Shown here piece after piece: positions 1 to 8,884 of a DNA stretch of 43,663 bases (its first letter is position 1; every line of letters begins with the position of its first letter). Under the pieces are notes generated by a model that saw only the letters and a list, made by a program, of their open reading frames with translations, was not told where the DNA came from and made no database searches. This stretch comes from Nocardia cyriacigeorgica (GTDB taxonomy: Bacteria; Actinomycetota; Actinomycetes; Mycobacteriales; Mycobacteriaceae): positions 1 to 43,663 of the forward strand of contig NZ_JAAGUY010000036.1 in NCBI RefSeq assembly GCF_010868145.1, written 5' to 3'. A program made the translations under genes and the position numbers.

Positions 1-413
1 CACAGGGAGTCGCCGGGGTGTACCAGCTGGGCGGGGTCGTCGGGGGTGCCGAGCTGGAAGACGGTGTTGTCGATGACGGGGATGTCGGGGTGGATGACGG
101 CGTGGCGTCCGCCGCCGCCGGTGATGCGCAGGCCGTCGAGGTCGATGACATTGCCCGCATGCACCGCCTCCCACGAGCCACCGCGCTGATCGGCCGTCTG
201 TGGATCGCTGAACAGCCGGGCCTGCGGGTTGGCCGCGATGAGCGCTTCGATCCGATTCGGGTCGATGTGATCGGGATGCTGATGGGTCACGGCGATCGCG
301 TCGAGGCCGGTGATGCCTTCGAAGCCGTGTGCGAAGGTGCCGGGATCGAACAGGATCTTTCTGCCGTGCAGCTCCACGAGGATGCAGGAATGACCAAAGT
401 GGGCTATGCGCAT
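1..413 (-). CDS. MBL-fold metallo-hydrolase (C-terminus outside window)
   Basis: N-terminal 137 or so residues of a metallo-beta-lactamase-fold hydrolase of the UlaG-like type; the rest lies left of the window. The ATG at 413 opens MRIAHFGHSCILVEL, the typical first strand pair of this fold, and an in-frame TAG lies three codons upstream, so the start is firm. The metal-binding signature reads THQHPDHID, giving H44, H46, D48 and H49 as zinc ligands. It is divergent from purS across a 127-bp gap. The substrate cannot be told from the sequence; the class is broad. Confidence 0.85.
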   Translation of the reverse strand, partial: MRIAHFGHSCILVELHGRKILFDPGTFAHGFEGITGLDAIAVTHQHPDHIDPNRIEALIAANPQARLFSDPQTADQRGGSWEAVHAGNVIDLDGLRITGGGGRHAVIHPDIPVIDNTVFQLGTPDDPAQLVHPGDSL

Positions 414-429
414 ACGGCCACACTAAGCG

Positions 430-451
430 CACTGTGGGCCTCGGCACAGTG
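430..451. repeat. Inverted repeat in the purS upstream region
   Basis: CACTGTG (430-436) and CACAGTG (445-451) are perfect 7-bp arms around an 8-bp GGCCTCGG spacer. They lie between the divergent MBL gene and purS. This could be an operator for either gene; I see no convincing promoter hexamers tied to it. Confidence 0.4.
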
Positions 452-540
452 GGCGTCGCACAGCCAACCCGCTACCGCGCCGGTCGTGCCCTACAACTAC
501 GCTGTTCAGGTAACCCCAACCACCACTCGAGGAGCAACGC

Positions 541-777
541 GTGGCACGAGTCGTTGTCGAGGTGATGCCGAAGGCCGAGATCCTGGATCCGCAGGGTCAG
601 GCCATTGTCGGTGCACTTCCGCGCCTGGGATTCCAGGGAGTCTCGGACGTCCGGCAGGGCAAGCGATTCGAACTCGAGGTCGGCGATGACGTCAGCGACG
701 ACGAACTCGCGCAGATCGCGGAATCGCTGCTTGCCAACACCGTCATCGAGGAGTGGAAGGTGGTCCGCGTCTCATGA
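541..777 (+). CDS. purS: Phosphoribosylformylglycinamidine synthase subunit PurS
   Basis: Small structural subunit of the three-part FGAM synthase (PurS-PurQ-PurL), fourth step of de novo purine synthesis, cytoplasmic. The 78-residue length is normal for PurS, and the chain VARVVVEVMPKAEILDPQG followed by GF.GV..VR.GKRFEL is characteristic. The GTG at 541 is preceded by GAGGAG at about 528-533. The stop overlaps the purQ start as ATGA, implying translational coupling. PurS forms the bridge that stabilises the PurQ-PurL complex (family knowledge). Confidence 0.95.
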   Translation: MARVVVEVMPKAEILDPQGQAIVGALPRLGFQGVSDVRQGKRFELEVGDDVSDDELAQIAESLLANTVIEEWKVVRVS

Positions 778-1451
778 CATCGCGCATCGGGGTCATCACC
801 TTTCCCGGCACGCTCGATGATGTGGATGCCGCCCGCGCGGTCCGCCTGGCAGGTGCCGAGGCGATCGACCTGTGGCACGCCGACGCCGATCTGAAGCAGG
901 TCGACGCCGTCATCGTGCCCGGTGGGTTCTCCTACGGCGACTACCTGCGAGCGGGCGCCATCGCCCGGTTCGCGCCCGTCATGGGTGAGGTCGTCCGCGC
1001 CGCGGAGAACGGTATGCCGGTGCTCGGTATCTGCAACGGCTTCCAGGTGCTGTGCGAGGCCGGTCTGCTGCCGGGTGCGCTCACCCGCAACGAGGGCCTG
1101 CACTTCATCTGCCGTGACGAATGGCTGCGCGTGGAGGCCGTGGACACCGCCTGGACCTCCCGCTACGAGCCGGGCGCGCAGATCCTGGTGCCGTTGAAGT
1201 CCGGTGAGGGTCGCTTCCAGGCCTCCGAGGCCGTGCTCGACGAGCTCGAGGGTGAGGGCCGCGTGGTGTTCCGCTATGCGGGCGACAACCCGAACGGTTC
1301 GCAGCGCGGTATCGCGGGCATCACCTCGGCCAACCGCCGCGTCGTCGGACTGATGCCGCACCCCGAGCACGCCACCGAGCCGCTCACCGGCCCGAGTGAT
1401 GACGGTCTCGGCCTGTTCCTATCGGTGCTGGACACGCTCGTCAGCGCCTGA
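774..1451 (+). CDS. purQ: Phosphoribosylformylglycinamidine synthase, glutaminase subunit PurQ
   Basis: 225-residue class I glutamine amidotransferase that supplies ammonia to PurL. The nucleophile elbow LGICNGFQ places the catalytic Cys at residue 87; the MPHPEH motif gives His196 and Glu198 of the triad. The oxyanion-type PGGFSYGDY loop is present. I chose the ATG at 774, overlapping the purS stop by 4 nt (ATGA), rather than a longer in-frame ATG at 753 inside purS, because MTSRIGVITFPGT is the usual PurQ N-terminus. Partner purL lies 2.8 kb downstream, separated by two genes. Confidence 0.96.
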   Translation: MTSRIGVITFPGTLDDVDAARAVRLAGAEAIDLWHADADLKQVDAVIVPGGFSYGDYLRAGAIARFAPVMGEVVRAAENGMPVLGICNGFQVLCEAGLLPGALTRNEGLHFICRDEWLRVEAVDTAWTSRYEPGAQILVPLKSGEGRFQASEAVLDELEGEGRVVFRYAGDNPNGSQRGIAGITSANRRVVGLMPHPEHATEPLTGPSDDGLGLFLSVLDTLVSA

Positions 1452-1490
1452 GGCTCGGCACGGCTCCCCGACCCTGCATAGGATCGCGGT

Positions 1491-2789
1491 ATGCCGGTTT
1501 CCTCCACCGCGGCCTCGGCCGCCGGGCTGTGTGCCTTCATCGATGAGTCGCCGTCACCGTTCCACGTGTGCCATACGGTCGCACAGGATCTCGACGAGCA
1601 CGGGTTCACCCGGCTGGACGAGACATCGGTGTGGCCGACCGATGGCCGTGGACGGCATTACGTGGTGCGTGGCGGCTCGCTGGTGGCGTGGGCCGATCAT
1701 GATCCGGAGGCGGCGGCGCCGTTCCGGGTGGTCGGCGCGCACACCGACAGCCCCAATCTGCGGGTCAAACAGCATCCGGATCTGAGTGCCGCGGGCTGGC
1801 AGTTGGTCGGCCTGGAACCGTACGGCGGCGCCTGGCTGAATTCCTGGCTCGATCGTGAACTCGGCTTGTCCGGTCGGTTGAGCGTGCGCGAGGGCAACAC
1901 CGTAGGAGAGCGGCTGGTCCGCATCAACGAGCCGATCCTGCGGGTGCCGCAGCTCGCGATTCACCTGTCCGAGGACCGGCGCGGGGTGACCCTCGACCCG
2001 CAGCGGCATGTGAACGCCATCTGGGGCGTCGGCTCCGAACCGCGTTCGTTCATCGCCTACGTCGCCGAGCATGCGGGCCTGGATCCGGACGCTGTGCTCG
2101 GCTGGGAGCTGATGACCCACGATCTGGACCCGAGCCGGTTGGTCGGCCGCGACCGCGATCTGGTCAGCGCTCCCCGCCTGGACAATCAGGGCACCTGCTA
2201 CGCGGGCCTGCGCGCTTTCCTGGCCGCGATCGACACCCCCGGCGCGGCGGTACCGGTGCTGGCCATGTTCGATCACGAGGAGGTCGGCAGCCAGTCCGAC
2301 CGCGGCGCCCAATCTGATCTGCTGGCGACGGTGCTGGAGCGAATCGTGCTGACCCGCGGCGGTGGCCGGTCCGAGTACCTGGCGGCGCTGGCCGGTTCCA
2401 TCTGTGCCTCCGGTGATATGGCACACGCGACCCATCCGAACTATCCGGACCGGCACGAGCCGGCTCACCGCATCGAGATCAACGGCGGCCCGGTGCTCAA
2501 GGTGAATCAGAACCTGCGCTACGCCACCGACGCCACCGGCGCGGGCGCCTTCGCGCTGGCCTGCGGTCAGGCGGGGGTGCCGTTGCAGCGTTATGTGCAC
2601 CGCGCCGATCTGCCGTGCGGATCCACCATCGGCCCGATGACGGCCGCCCGCACCGGCATGCCCACCGTCGACGTCGGCGCGCCGCAGCTGGCCATGCATT
2701 CGGCCCGCGAACTGATGGGTGCCGCCGACGTGGGGTCCTACGCCGCGGCGCTGGCCGCCTTCTTGACTCCGGAGACCGCGGGCCGATAG
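1491..2789 (+). CDS. apeB: M18 family aminopeptidase (aspartyl aminopeptidase type)
   Basis: 432-residue dinuclear zinc aminopeptidase that removes N-terminal residues, usually acidic ones, from peptides in the cytoplasm. M18 hallmarks in order: GAHTDSPNLRVK (His84, Asp86), DHEEVGS at about residues 261-267 with the catalytic Glu pair, and the later metal-site region around the GAPQLAMHSARE segment. Length is normal for M18. The start ATG at 1491 lies 39 bp after purQ, so it may be cotranscribed. Its 3' end overlaps the convergent GT87 gene by 52 bp. Confidence 0.93.
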   Translation: MPVSSTAASAAGLCAFIDESPSPFHVCHTVAQDLDEHGFTRLDETSVWPTDGRGRHYVVRGGSLVAWADHDPEAAAPFRVVGAHTDSPNLRVKQHPDLSAAGWQLVGLEPYGGAWLNSWLDRELGLSGRLSVREGNTVGERLVRINEPILRVPQLAIHLSEDRRGVTLDPQRHVNAIWGVGSEPRSFIAYVAEHAGLDPDAVLGWELMTHDLDPSRLVGRDRDLVSAPRLDNQGTCYAGLRAFLAAIDTPGAAVPVLAMFDHEEVGSQSDRGAQSDLLATVLERIVLTRGGGRSEYLAALAGSICASGDMAHATHPNYPDRHEPAHRIEINGGPVLKVNQNLRYATDATGAGAFALACGQAGVPLQRYVHRADLPCGSTIGPMTAARTGMPTVDVGAPQLAMHSARELMGAADVGSYAAALAAFLTPETAGR

Positions 2790-4084
2790 GTCAGTACCGC
2801 GACCACGAACACCGCGAACGTGGTGATCACGTAGCCGCTGCCGATGATCTGCTGCCACCACGCCCAGTCGAGTTCGCGATCGGCTTCGTGGGGCAGCAGC
2901 CAGTGCGGGCCGATCAGGAACATCACCGTCATCGCAGCGACCGCGCCGATCAGCAGGGGATTGCGTCGACCGCGGGCGATGGCGTCGGCGGTCAGGAGCA
3001 GGGCGGGCGCTACCCACACCCAGTGGTGCGACCACGACACCGGCGACACCAGCAGGATGGCGGCCGCGTTCACCATGAGTGCGGCCACCGACGCACCGGC
3101 CTCGATGAGCCTGCGCATCCACAGCGCGGCGAGGCCGATCGCGACCAGCGACAACGAGATCCAGATCGCCGTCGCCAGCGAATCGGACACGCCGAGCCGG
3201 AACGCGAGGCCCTTCAATGATTGGTTGCCCGCGTAGTAGGGCGGGCCGATGCGGCCGGTATCGGCGAGGGTGTGGAACCAGTACTCCACCGAATCGCCCG
3301 GGAAGATCAGGAACCCGAGCCCGACCGCGCCGATCGCGGAGACGACGAGCGTGCCGGCAGCCTTCCAATCCTTGCGCAGCAGGAAATACAGCAGATACCC
3401 GGCCGGGATCAGCTTCACCGATACCGCGATGCCGATGAGCATGCCGCGCGGCCAGAAGGGCTTGCGTACCAGGCAGTCCAGTGCGACCGCTGCCATCAGG
3501 ACCAGGTTCACCTGGCCGAAGGAGTAGGTCTGACGCACCGGCTCGAGGAACCCTGCCAGCGCGACCGCGGCGATGACGACGGTCAGTGCGCTCATCCGGT
3601 CCAGTTCGGGACGGATCCGCGCCAGCACCAACCACAAGGTGATGCCCAGACTCAGCACCGACGTGGTCAACACCACGATCTCGGCCACGCCGAGCGGCAT
3701 GAGCGCGAGCGGGGCGAAGAACAGCGCCGCCAGCGGGGGATAGGTGAACGGCAGTCCGATGCCGAACACCTTGGGCATGGGGCCGTACAGGTCACCGTCG
3801 TCGAGCCAGACTCGCGCGCCGTTGCGGTAGACCTGCAGATCGATGTAGCCGTCCCACCAGTGGACCAGGGGGGCGATGATCGCGTAGATCAAGAACAGTG
3901 CGATCGCACCGGCCAGCCAACGCATCTGGCGTGACGACAGGCCGCCGGTGGCCGTGAGTGCCGCACTTGTGCCGGGCGCTACCTCGTTCTCGGGCGCTAC
4001 GACGTCGCCGTTCGAACCGGGGCGTGCGTCAGCGGTGGCGACGGGCTGCTCGGCCGGTTCCGCAACCCCCGATCGATCGTTCAC
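2738..4084 (-). CDS. GT87-family polyprenol-phosphate-mannose-dependent glycosyltransferase
   Basis: 448-residue polytopic membrane protein with about ten hydrophobic segments, consistent with the GT-C fold family GT87 (DUF2029). Members transfer mannose from polyprenyl phosphomannose to cell-envelope glycans such as lipomannan in actinobacteria. The conserved early loop reads DLQVYRNGA after the first membrane segment (the Asp is the presumed catalytic base), followed by FTYPPLAAL, typical of the family. A hydrophilic, low-complexity 50-residue tail precedes the first helix. The start is GTG at 4084, divergent from purL with shared repeats between. The acceptor glycan is unknown. Confidence 0.85.
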   Translation of the reverse strand: MNDRSGVAEPAEQPVATADARPGSNGDVVAPENEVAPGTSAALTATGGLSSRQMRWLAGAIALFLIYAIIAPLVHWWDGYIDLQVYRNGARVWLDDGDLYGPMPKVFGIGLPFTYPPLAALFFAPLALMPLGVAEIVVLTTSVLSLGITLWLVLARIRPELDRMSALTVVIAAVALAGFLEPVRQTYSFGQVNLVLMAAVALDCLVRKPFWPRGMLIGIAVSVKLIPAGYLLYFLLRKDWKAAGTLVVSAIGAVGLGFLIFPGDSVEYWFHTLADTGRIGPPYYAGNQSLKGLAFRLGVSDSLATAIWISLSLVAIGLAALWMRRLIEAGASVAALMVNAAAILLVSPVSWSHHWVWVAPALLLTADAIARGRRNPLLIGAVAAMTVMFLIGPHWLLPHEADRELDWAWWQQIIGSGYVITTFAVFVVAVLTYRPAVSGVKKAASAAA

Positions 4085-4106
4085 CGGGACAGATTAGCGG
4101 GTACCC

Positions 4107-4169
4107 CTATGCCCCGGGGTAGGCCGGGTTTGCCCCGGCAGTAGTCGCGTTTGCCCCGGCAGTAGACTC
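4107..4169. repeat. Three 21-bp tandem repeats upstream of purL
   Basis: Core GCCCCGG recurs at 4111, 4132 and 4153, exactly 21 bp apart. Copies 2 (4128) and 3 (4149) share the identical 17-mer GTTTGCCCCGGCAGTAG; copy 1 is degenerate. The spacing is two helical turns, so bound proteins would sit on one face of the DNA. The array lies between the divergent GT87 gene and purL. Confidence 0.8.
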
Positions 4170-4267
4170 GCAGGCGTATCTCGCGGCAATTCAGCAACTC
4201 GGCGCATCGCAGCGGCAGTCGTCTGGATTGTCTCCGCATGCCTGGCCGAAAGGACCCTGGTAATCCC

Positions 4268-6559
4268 GTGACTCCGCAGGTCGACACGGTCGCAACCGCA
4301 GCAGCCACTCCGGACACTCCGCAGCCGTACCTCGAGCTCGGGCTCAAGGATGACGAATACGCCCGGATCAAGGAGATCCTCGGTCGCAGGCCGACCGACG
4401 CCGAACTGGCGATGTACTCGGTGATGTGGAGCGAGCACTGCTCCTACAAGTCGTCGAAGGTGCATCTGCGCTACTTCGGCCAGACCACCACCGAGGAGAT
4501 GCGCGCCTCCATGCTCGCCGGTATCGGCGAGAACGCGGGCGTGGTCGACGTCGGTGACGGCTGGGCGGTCACCTTCAAGGTGGAAAGCCACAATCACCCG
4601 TCCTACGTCGAGCCGTACCAGGGCGCCGCGACCGGCGTCGGCGGCATCGTGCGCGACATCATGGCGATGGGCGCGCGCCCGATCGCGGTGATGGATCAGC
4701 TGCGCTTCGGCGCCGCGGACGCCACCGACACCCGTCGCGTGGTCGACGGTGTGGTGCGCGGTGTCGGCGGCTACGGCAACTCGCTCGGTCTGCCGAATAT
4801 CGGCGGCGAGACCGTCTTCGACGCCTCCTACCAGGGCAATCCGCTGGTGAACGCGCTCTGCGCGGGCGTGATGCGGGTGGAGGACCTGCATCTGGCCTTC
4901 GCGTCCGGCACCGGCAACAAGATAATCCTGTTCGGTGCCAGGACCGGCCTCGACGGCATCGGCGGCGTCTCCGTGCTGGCCTCGGATACCTTCTCCGGCG
5001 ACGAGTCCGGTGCCGGCCGCAAGAAGCTGCCGAGCGTGCAGGTCGGTGACCCGTTCACCGAGAAGGTGCTCATCGAGTGCTGTCTCGAGCTGTACGCCGC
5101 CAAGCTGGTCGTCGGCATCCAGGACCTCGGCGGCGCCGGGCTGTCCTGCGCTACCTCCGAGCTCGCGGCCGCCGGCGACGGCGGTATGCACATCGAGCTC
5201 GACAAGGTTCCGCTGCGCGCGGCCGATATGACCCCGGCCGAGGTGCTGTCCAGCGAATCCCAGGAACGCATGTGCGCGGTGGTGACGCCGGAGAACGTGG
5301 ACGCGTTCATGGCCGTATGCCGCAAGTGGGATGTGCTGGCCACCGTGATCGGTGAGGTCACCGATGGTGAGCGCCTGGTCGTCACCTGGAACGGTGAGAC
5401 CGTGGTCGACGTGCCGCCGCGCACCGTCGCCCATGAAGGCCCGGTCTACGAGCGTCCGGTGCAGCGTCCGGACACCCAGGACGCGCTGATCGCCGACACT
5501 CCCGACACCCTGACCCGGCCCAAGACCGCCGACGAACTGCGCGCCACCCTGCTGCAGATGGTGTCGAGCCCGCAGCTGTGCAGCCGCAAGTGGATCACCG
5601 AGCAGTACGACCGCTACGTGCGCGGCAACACAGTGCTCGCCGAACACGCCGACGCCGGTGTCATCCGGATCGACGAGGAGACCGGTCGCGGTATCGCGCT
5701 GGCCACCGACGCCTCCGGCCGCTACACCAAGCTCGACCCCTACACCGGCGCGCAGCTCGCGCTGGCCGAGGCCTACCGCAACGTGGCCACCACCGGTGCC
5801 ACCCCGAAGGCCGTCACCAACTGCCTGAACTTCGGTTCGCCGGAGGATCCGGGCGTGATGTGGCAGTTCCAGCAGGCGGTACGCGGTCTGGCCGACGGCT
5901 GTGTGGAACTGGGCATCCCGGTCACCGGCGGCAACGTCAGCTTCTACAACCAGACCGGCAAGGACGCCATTCTGCCGACGCCTGTGGTCGGTGTGCTCGG
6001 TGTCATCGACGATGTGCACCGCCGCATCCCGACCGGCCTCGGACTCGAACCCGGCGAGACGCTGATCCTGCTCGGCGACACCCGCGACGAGTTCGGTGGT
6101 TCGATCTGGTCGCAGGTCGCCCACGATCACCTCGGTGGTGTCCCGCCCAAGGTCGACTTCGCCAGGGAGCGACTGCTGTCGGAGGTGTTGACCGCCGGTT
6201 CCCGCGACGGCATGATCAGCGCCGCTCACGACCTTTCCGAGGGCGGTCTCGCCCAGGCGGTGGTCGAGGCGGCGCTGGCCGGCGAGACCGGTTGCCGCAT
6301 CCTGCTTCCCGAGGATGCCGACCCTTTCGTCGCGCTGTTCTCCGAATCGGCCGGCCGTGTGCTGGTCGCCGTGCCGCGTTCGGAGGAGACGAGGTTCACC
6401 CGCATGTGCACCGCGCGCGAACTGCCGTGGGTGCGCATCGGCGTGGTCGACCAGGGCGCCGACTCGATCGAGGTGCAGGGCCAGTTCTCGGTGCCGCTGA
6501 GTGAACTGCGCGAAGCGCACGAGGGCACCCTGCCCAAGCTGTTCGGCGCCGCCGTCTGA
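4268..6559 (+). CDS. purL: Phosphoribosylformylglycinamidine synthase, synthetase subunit PurL
   Basis: Large ATP-dependent subunit of FGAM synthase; uses FGAR, ATP and ammonia from PurQ. 763 residues from the chosen GTG, normal for small-type PurL. Hallmarks: MYSVMWSEHCSYKSSK, KVESHNHPS, GGIVRDI and DLGGAGLSCA in the first half, with the duplicated AIR-synthase-like half starting near residue 430. The GTG at 4268 gives VTPQVDTV..., aligning with the mycobacterial N-terminus as I recall it; an in-frame ATG at 4238 would add ten residues. Neither has an ideal Shine-Dalgarno sequence. Confidence 0.96.
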   Translation: MTPQVDTVATAAATPDTPQPYLELGLKDDEYARIKEILGRRPTDAELAMYSVMWSEHCSYKSSKVHLRYFGQTTTEEMRASMLAGIGENAGVVDVGDGWAVTFKVESHNHPSYVEPYQGAATGVGGIVRDIMAMGARPIAVMDQLRFGAADATDTRRVVDGVVRGVGGYGNSLGLPNIGGETVFDASYQGNPLVNALCAGVMRVEDLHLAFASGTGNKIILFGARTGLDGIGGVSVLASDTFSGDESGAGRKKLPSVQVGDPFTEKVLIECCLELYAAKLVVGIQDLGGAGLSCATSELAAAGDGGMHIELDKVPLRAADMTPAEVLSSESQERMCAVVTPENVDAFMAVCRKWDVLATVIGEVTDGERLVVTWNGETVVDVPPRTVAHEGPVYERPVQRPDTQDALIADTPDTLTRPKTADELRATLLQMVSSPQLCSRKWITEQYDRYVRGNTVLAEHADAGVIRIDEETGRGIALATDASGRYTKLDPYTGAQLALAEAYRNVATTGATPKAVTNCLNFGSPEDPGVMWQFQQAVRGLADGCVELGIPVTGGNVSFYNQTGKDAILPTPVVGVLGVIDDVHRRIPTGLGLEPGETLILLGDTRDEFGGSIWSQVAHDHLGGVPPKVDFARERLLSEVLTAGSRDGMISAAHDLSEGGLAQAVVEAALAGETGCRILLPEDADPFVALFSESAGRVLVAVPRSEETRFTRMCTARELPWVRIGVVDQGADSIEVQGQFSVPLSELREAHEGTLPKLFGAAV

Positions 6560-6593
6560 GCCGAGTCCCGCTGGGACCGAACACGACACACCA

Positions 6594-6647
6594 CTCACCC
6601 CGTCCGGACCCGGACCCCTCGTGATCACCGGGCCCGCACGGGGTGAG
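6594..6647 (+). terminator. Large hairpin after purL
   Basis: CTCACCCCGT (6594-6603) pairs perfectly with ACGGGGTGAG (6638-6647), and further CCGG/CCGGG pairing is possible inside. It lies 35 bp after the purL stop. No T-run follows, as is common for high-GC actinobacterial terminators. Confidence 0.6.
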
Positions 6648-6676
6648 GCGTTTACGCGGTATCGGATGTGCCTGCC

Positions 6677-6716
6677 CCGGAGGGCCTGCGTGGTGACGCT
6701 CCGCCACCGCCTCCGG
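6677..6716 (-). terminator. Possible hairpin terminator of the YiaA-like gene
   Basis: CCGGAGG (6677-6683) and CCTCCGG (6710-6716) are perfect 7-bp arms. On the minus strand the hairpin begins 13 bp after the stop of the YiaA-like gene. The 26-nt loop makes it weaker than the purL hairpin. Confidence 0.35.
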
Positions 6717-6728
6717 CCCTTGACCGGT

Positions 6729-7019
6729 TCAGGCGACGGATTTGAACGGATCGTGCTCGGCGATCAGCTTCTCCATCCGGGCCTCGTCGATGCGCCCGCG
6801 GATGGAATCCGCCTCATGCTTGTCCCTGACGACCTTCGCCAAGGTGAAGGTGCTGGTGACCAGGAACAGCACGGTCATTCCGAGGAATCCGCGCTGCCAC
6901 GGATCCAACGGCAGGTAGAAGATTCCGACGCCCGCCCCGAACAAGCTGACGCCGAACGCGATCGCGGCCTGGGCGATATAGGCCGAGGTGGTTTTCGGCT
7001 GTGCGTTTGGTGTGCTCAT
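6729..7019 (-). CDS. YiaA/YiaB-type two-helix inner membrane protein
   Basis: 96-residue protein with two hydrophobic segments (about residues 14-34 and 44-65) separated by the short loop YLPLDPWQRG, the YiaAB-domain pattern. A charged cytoplasmic tail (RDKHEADSIRGRIDEARMEKL) follows. The start ATG at 7019 (MSTPNAQPKTTSAYIAQAAIAFG) fits the usual short polar N-terminus. Biological role is unknown for the family. It is divergent from the membrane hydrolase gene. Confidence 0.75.
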   Translation of the reverse strand: MSTPNAQPKTTSAYIAQAAIAFGVSLFGAGVGIFYLPLDPWQRGFLGMTVLFLVTSTFTLAKVVRDKHEADSIRGRIDEARMEKLIAEHDPFKSVA

Positions 7020-7147
7020 GGTTATCGAGTGTGCGGTGGCGGGGGCGTTGGCAACCGGGTACAACTACTCGAGCGCGATGGGTAGTTGCCGCGCCGTGGA
7101 TAGGGCGGCATTCCTGCGTTGTCATAGCGTGGCGCCATACTGTCTTG

Positions 7148-8884
7148 GTGCTCGAAACGGCGTCCACCCTCACGAAGCTGCGCTCGCGCGGCGTCGCGGC
7201 GGTGCACCGTGCCGAGGAGATCATCGATCTGAACTACGTCGGGCTGGTGGTCGCGACGGTGTTCTTCGCGCTATCGGTCACGCCGTCGCTGGTGCCGCGC
7301 GATTGGATGTTCCAGGGTCTTATCAGTGGTATCAACGCTGCCATCGGCTACGGCGTCGGCTGCGTACTCGAATGGCTGTTCCGGCTGTGGGTGCGCCCGC
7401 GGCTGACCAAGATCCCCGCGCCGCCCACCTGGGTGCGCTACGGGGTGAAGTCGGCGGTCCTGCTGACCGCTGCGGTCACCGCCGGGTACATGCTGGTGCA
7501 ATCGGCGCGCTGGCAGCGCGAGATCACCGCGTTGATGGGTATGGAAGGCACGACCACGCCTGCCTATCTGCGTACAGGGCTGCTCAGCGTCGCGGTCGGC
7601 GTGCTGGTCGTCGCGGTCTATCGGACGGTGCGCGAGCTGATCCTGTTCCTGGCTCGTCAGCTCTACCGCTGGGTGAGGGTGCCACGCGAGCTGGCGCCCG
7701 CGGCCGGTTTCCTGGTGTTGGTGCTGCTGGCGGTCACGTTGTTCAACGGTGTTGCCACGCAGGCGTTCTTCGCGGTCGCGAACTCGGCGTTCAGCGTGCG
7801 CAACGATCACACCTCCGAGTACGCGGTCCAGCCGCAGCTGCCGGAGAAGTCGGGTAGCCCGACGTCGCTGGCGAAATGGGACACGCTCGGTTTCGAAGGC
7901 CGCTGGTTCGTCTCGCACGGCCCGAATGCCGCCAGGATCGCCGAGGTCACCGGGGCGCCGGCCAAGGAGCCGATCCGGGCCTATGTGGGGCTGGAGTCCG
8001 CTGAGAGCGGCGAAACCCAGGCCGAACTCGCGGTCGCCGAACTGGAACGGGCGGGTGCATTCGACCGGCAGGTGATCGTGGTGACCACCACGACGGGCAC
8101 CGGCTGGGTGAATTCGATGGCGGCAGGTGCGATCGAGTACATGTACGGCGGCGACACCGCCATCGTGGCCACCCAGTATTCGTATCTGCCCAGCGTGCTG
8201 TCGTTCCTCGCGGACAAGAGCAAAGCCGCGGCCGCGGGCCGCGAGGTATTCGATGCCGTCTATCAGCACTGGTCCGCGCGGCCGGAGGACCAACGGCCGA
8301 AGCTGTTCGTCTACGGCGAGAGCCTCGGGTCGCAGGGTTCGGAGGCGGCTTTCGATGGGCTGGCCGATCTGCGGGAAAAGGTCGACGGTGCGCTGTGGGT
8401 CGGCCCGCCCAATTCGAATCGGTTGTGGCAGCAGTTCGTGGCGCGGCGCGATCCCGGCTCACTGGAGGTGGAACCGGTGTACGCCGACGGGTTGGTGGTC
8501 CGATTCGCCGCCGACGCGGCCGATCTGGCGCGACCCGGACCGGAGTGGCGGAATCCGCGCATCGTCTACTTGCAGCATCCCTCCGACCCCATCGTCTGGT
8601 GGTCGGCGGATCTGATCTTCTCGCAACCGGATTGGTTGTCCGAGCCGCGCGGCGCCGACGTCTCCGGTCGGATGCAGTGGGCGCCGTTCGTGACGTTCTG
8701 GCAGGTCACCGCGGATCTCACCAATGCGCAGGGTGTCACCGACGGGCACGGGCACCGGTACGGCAGCCTGGTACTCGACGGCTGGGCGGCCATCGGCGCT
8801 CCTCCGGGCTGGAATCCGGAACTGGCCGAACGGATCCGGCACGAGATCGAGCTCTCCGAGGCGTACGAGCGGCAGATCAAGTGA
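7148..8884 (+). CDS. Integral-membrane alpha/beta-hydrolase (Abhydrolase_9 type)
   Basis: About 578 residues. The N-terminal half carries four to five hydrophobic segments (roughly residues 18-40, 55-75, 95-115, 135-155 and 180-205); the C-terminal half is an alpha/beta-hydrolase domain with nucleophile elbow GESLGSQG, probably the catalytic Ser, and a late conserved HGHRYG segment that may supply His. This matches actinobacterial DUF-type hydrolases with an N-terminal membrane domain; substrate unknown. The start is uncertain: GTG at 7148 or TTG at 7145, without a clear Shine-Dalgarno. The stop overlaps the next start (GTGA), so the pair is translationally coupled. Confidence 0.8.
   Translation: MLETASTLTKLRSRGVAAVHRAEEIIDLNYVGLVVATVFFALSVTPSLVPRDWMFQGLISGINAAIGYGVGCVLEWLFRLWVRPRLTKIPAPPTWVRYGVKSAVLLTAAVTAGYMLVQSARWQREITALMGMEGTTTPAYLRTGLLSVAVGVLVVAVYRTVRELILFLARQLYRWVRVPRELAPAAGFLVLVLLAVTLFNGVATQAFFAVANSAFSVRNDHTSEYAVQPQLPEKSGSPTSLAKWDTLGFEGRWFVSHGPNAARIAEVTGAPAKEPIRAYVGLESAESGETQAELAVAELERAGAFDRQVIVVTTTTGTGWVNSMAAGAIEYMYGGDTAIVATQYSYLPSVLSFLADKSKAAAAGREVFDAVYQHWSARPEDQRPKLFVYGESLGSQGSEAAFDGLADLREKVDGALWVGPPNSNRLWQQFVARRDPGSLEVEPVYADGLVVRFAADAADLARPGPEWRNPRIVYLQHPSDPIVWWSADLIFSQPDWLSEPRGADVSGRMQWAPFVTFWQVTADLTNAQGVTDGHGHRYGSLVLDGWAAIGAPPGWNPELAERIRHEIELSEAYERQIK

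Noticed and set aside
1554..3635. 693-codon minus-strand open frame across apeB and the GT87 gene
   Set aside because: It crosses two confidently identified genes and encodes no plausible domain.
4094..6628. 844-codon minus-strand open frame opposite purL
   Set aside because: Mirror of PurL codons; composition is His/Gly/Asp-rich without any recognisable motif.
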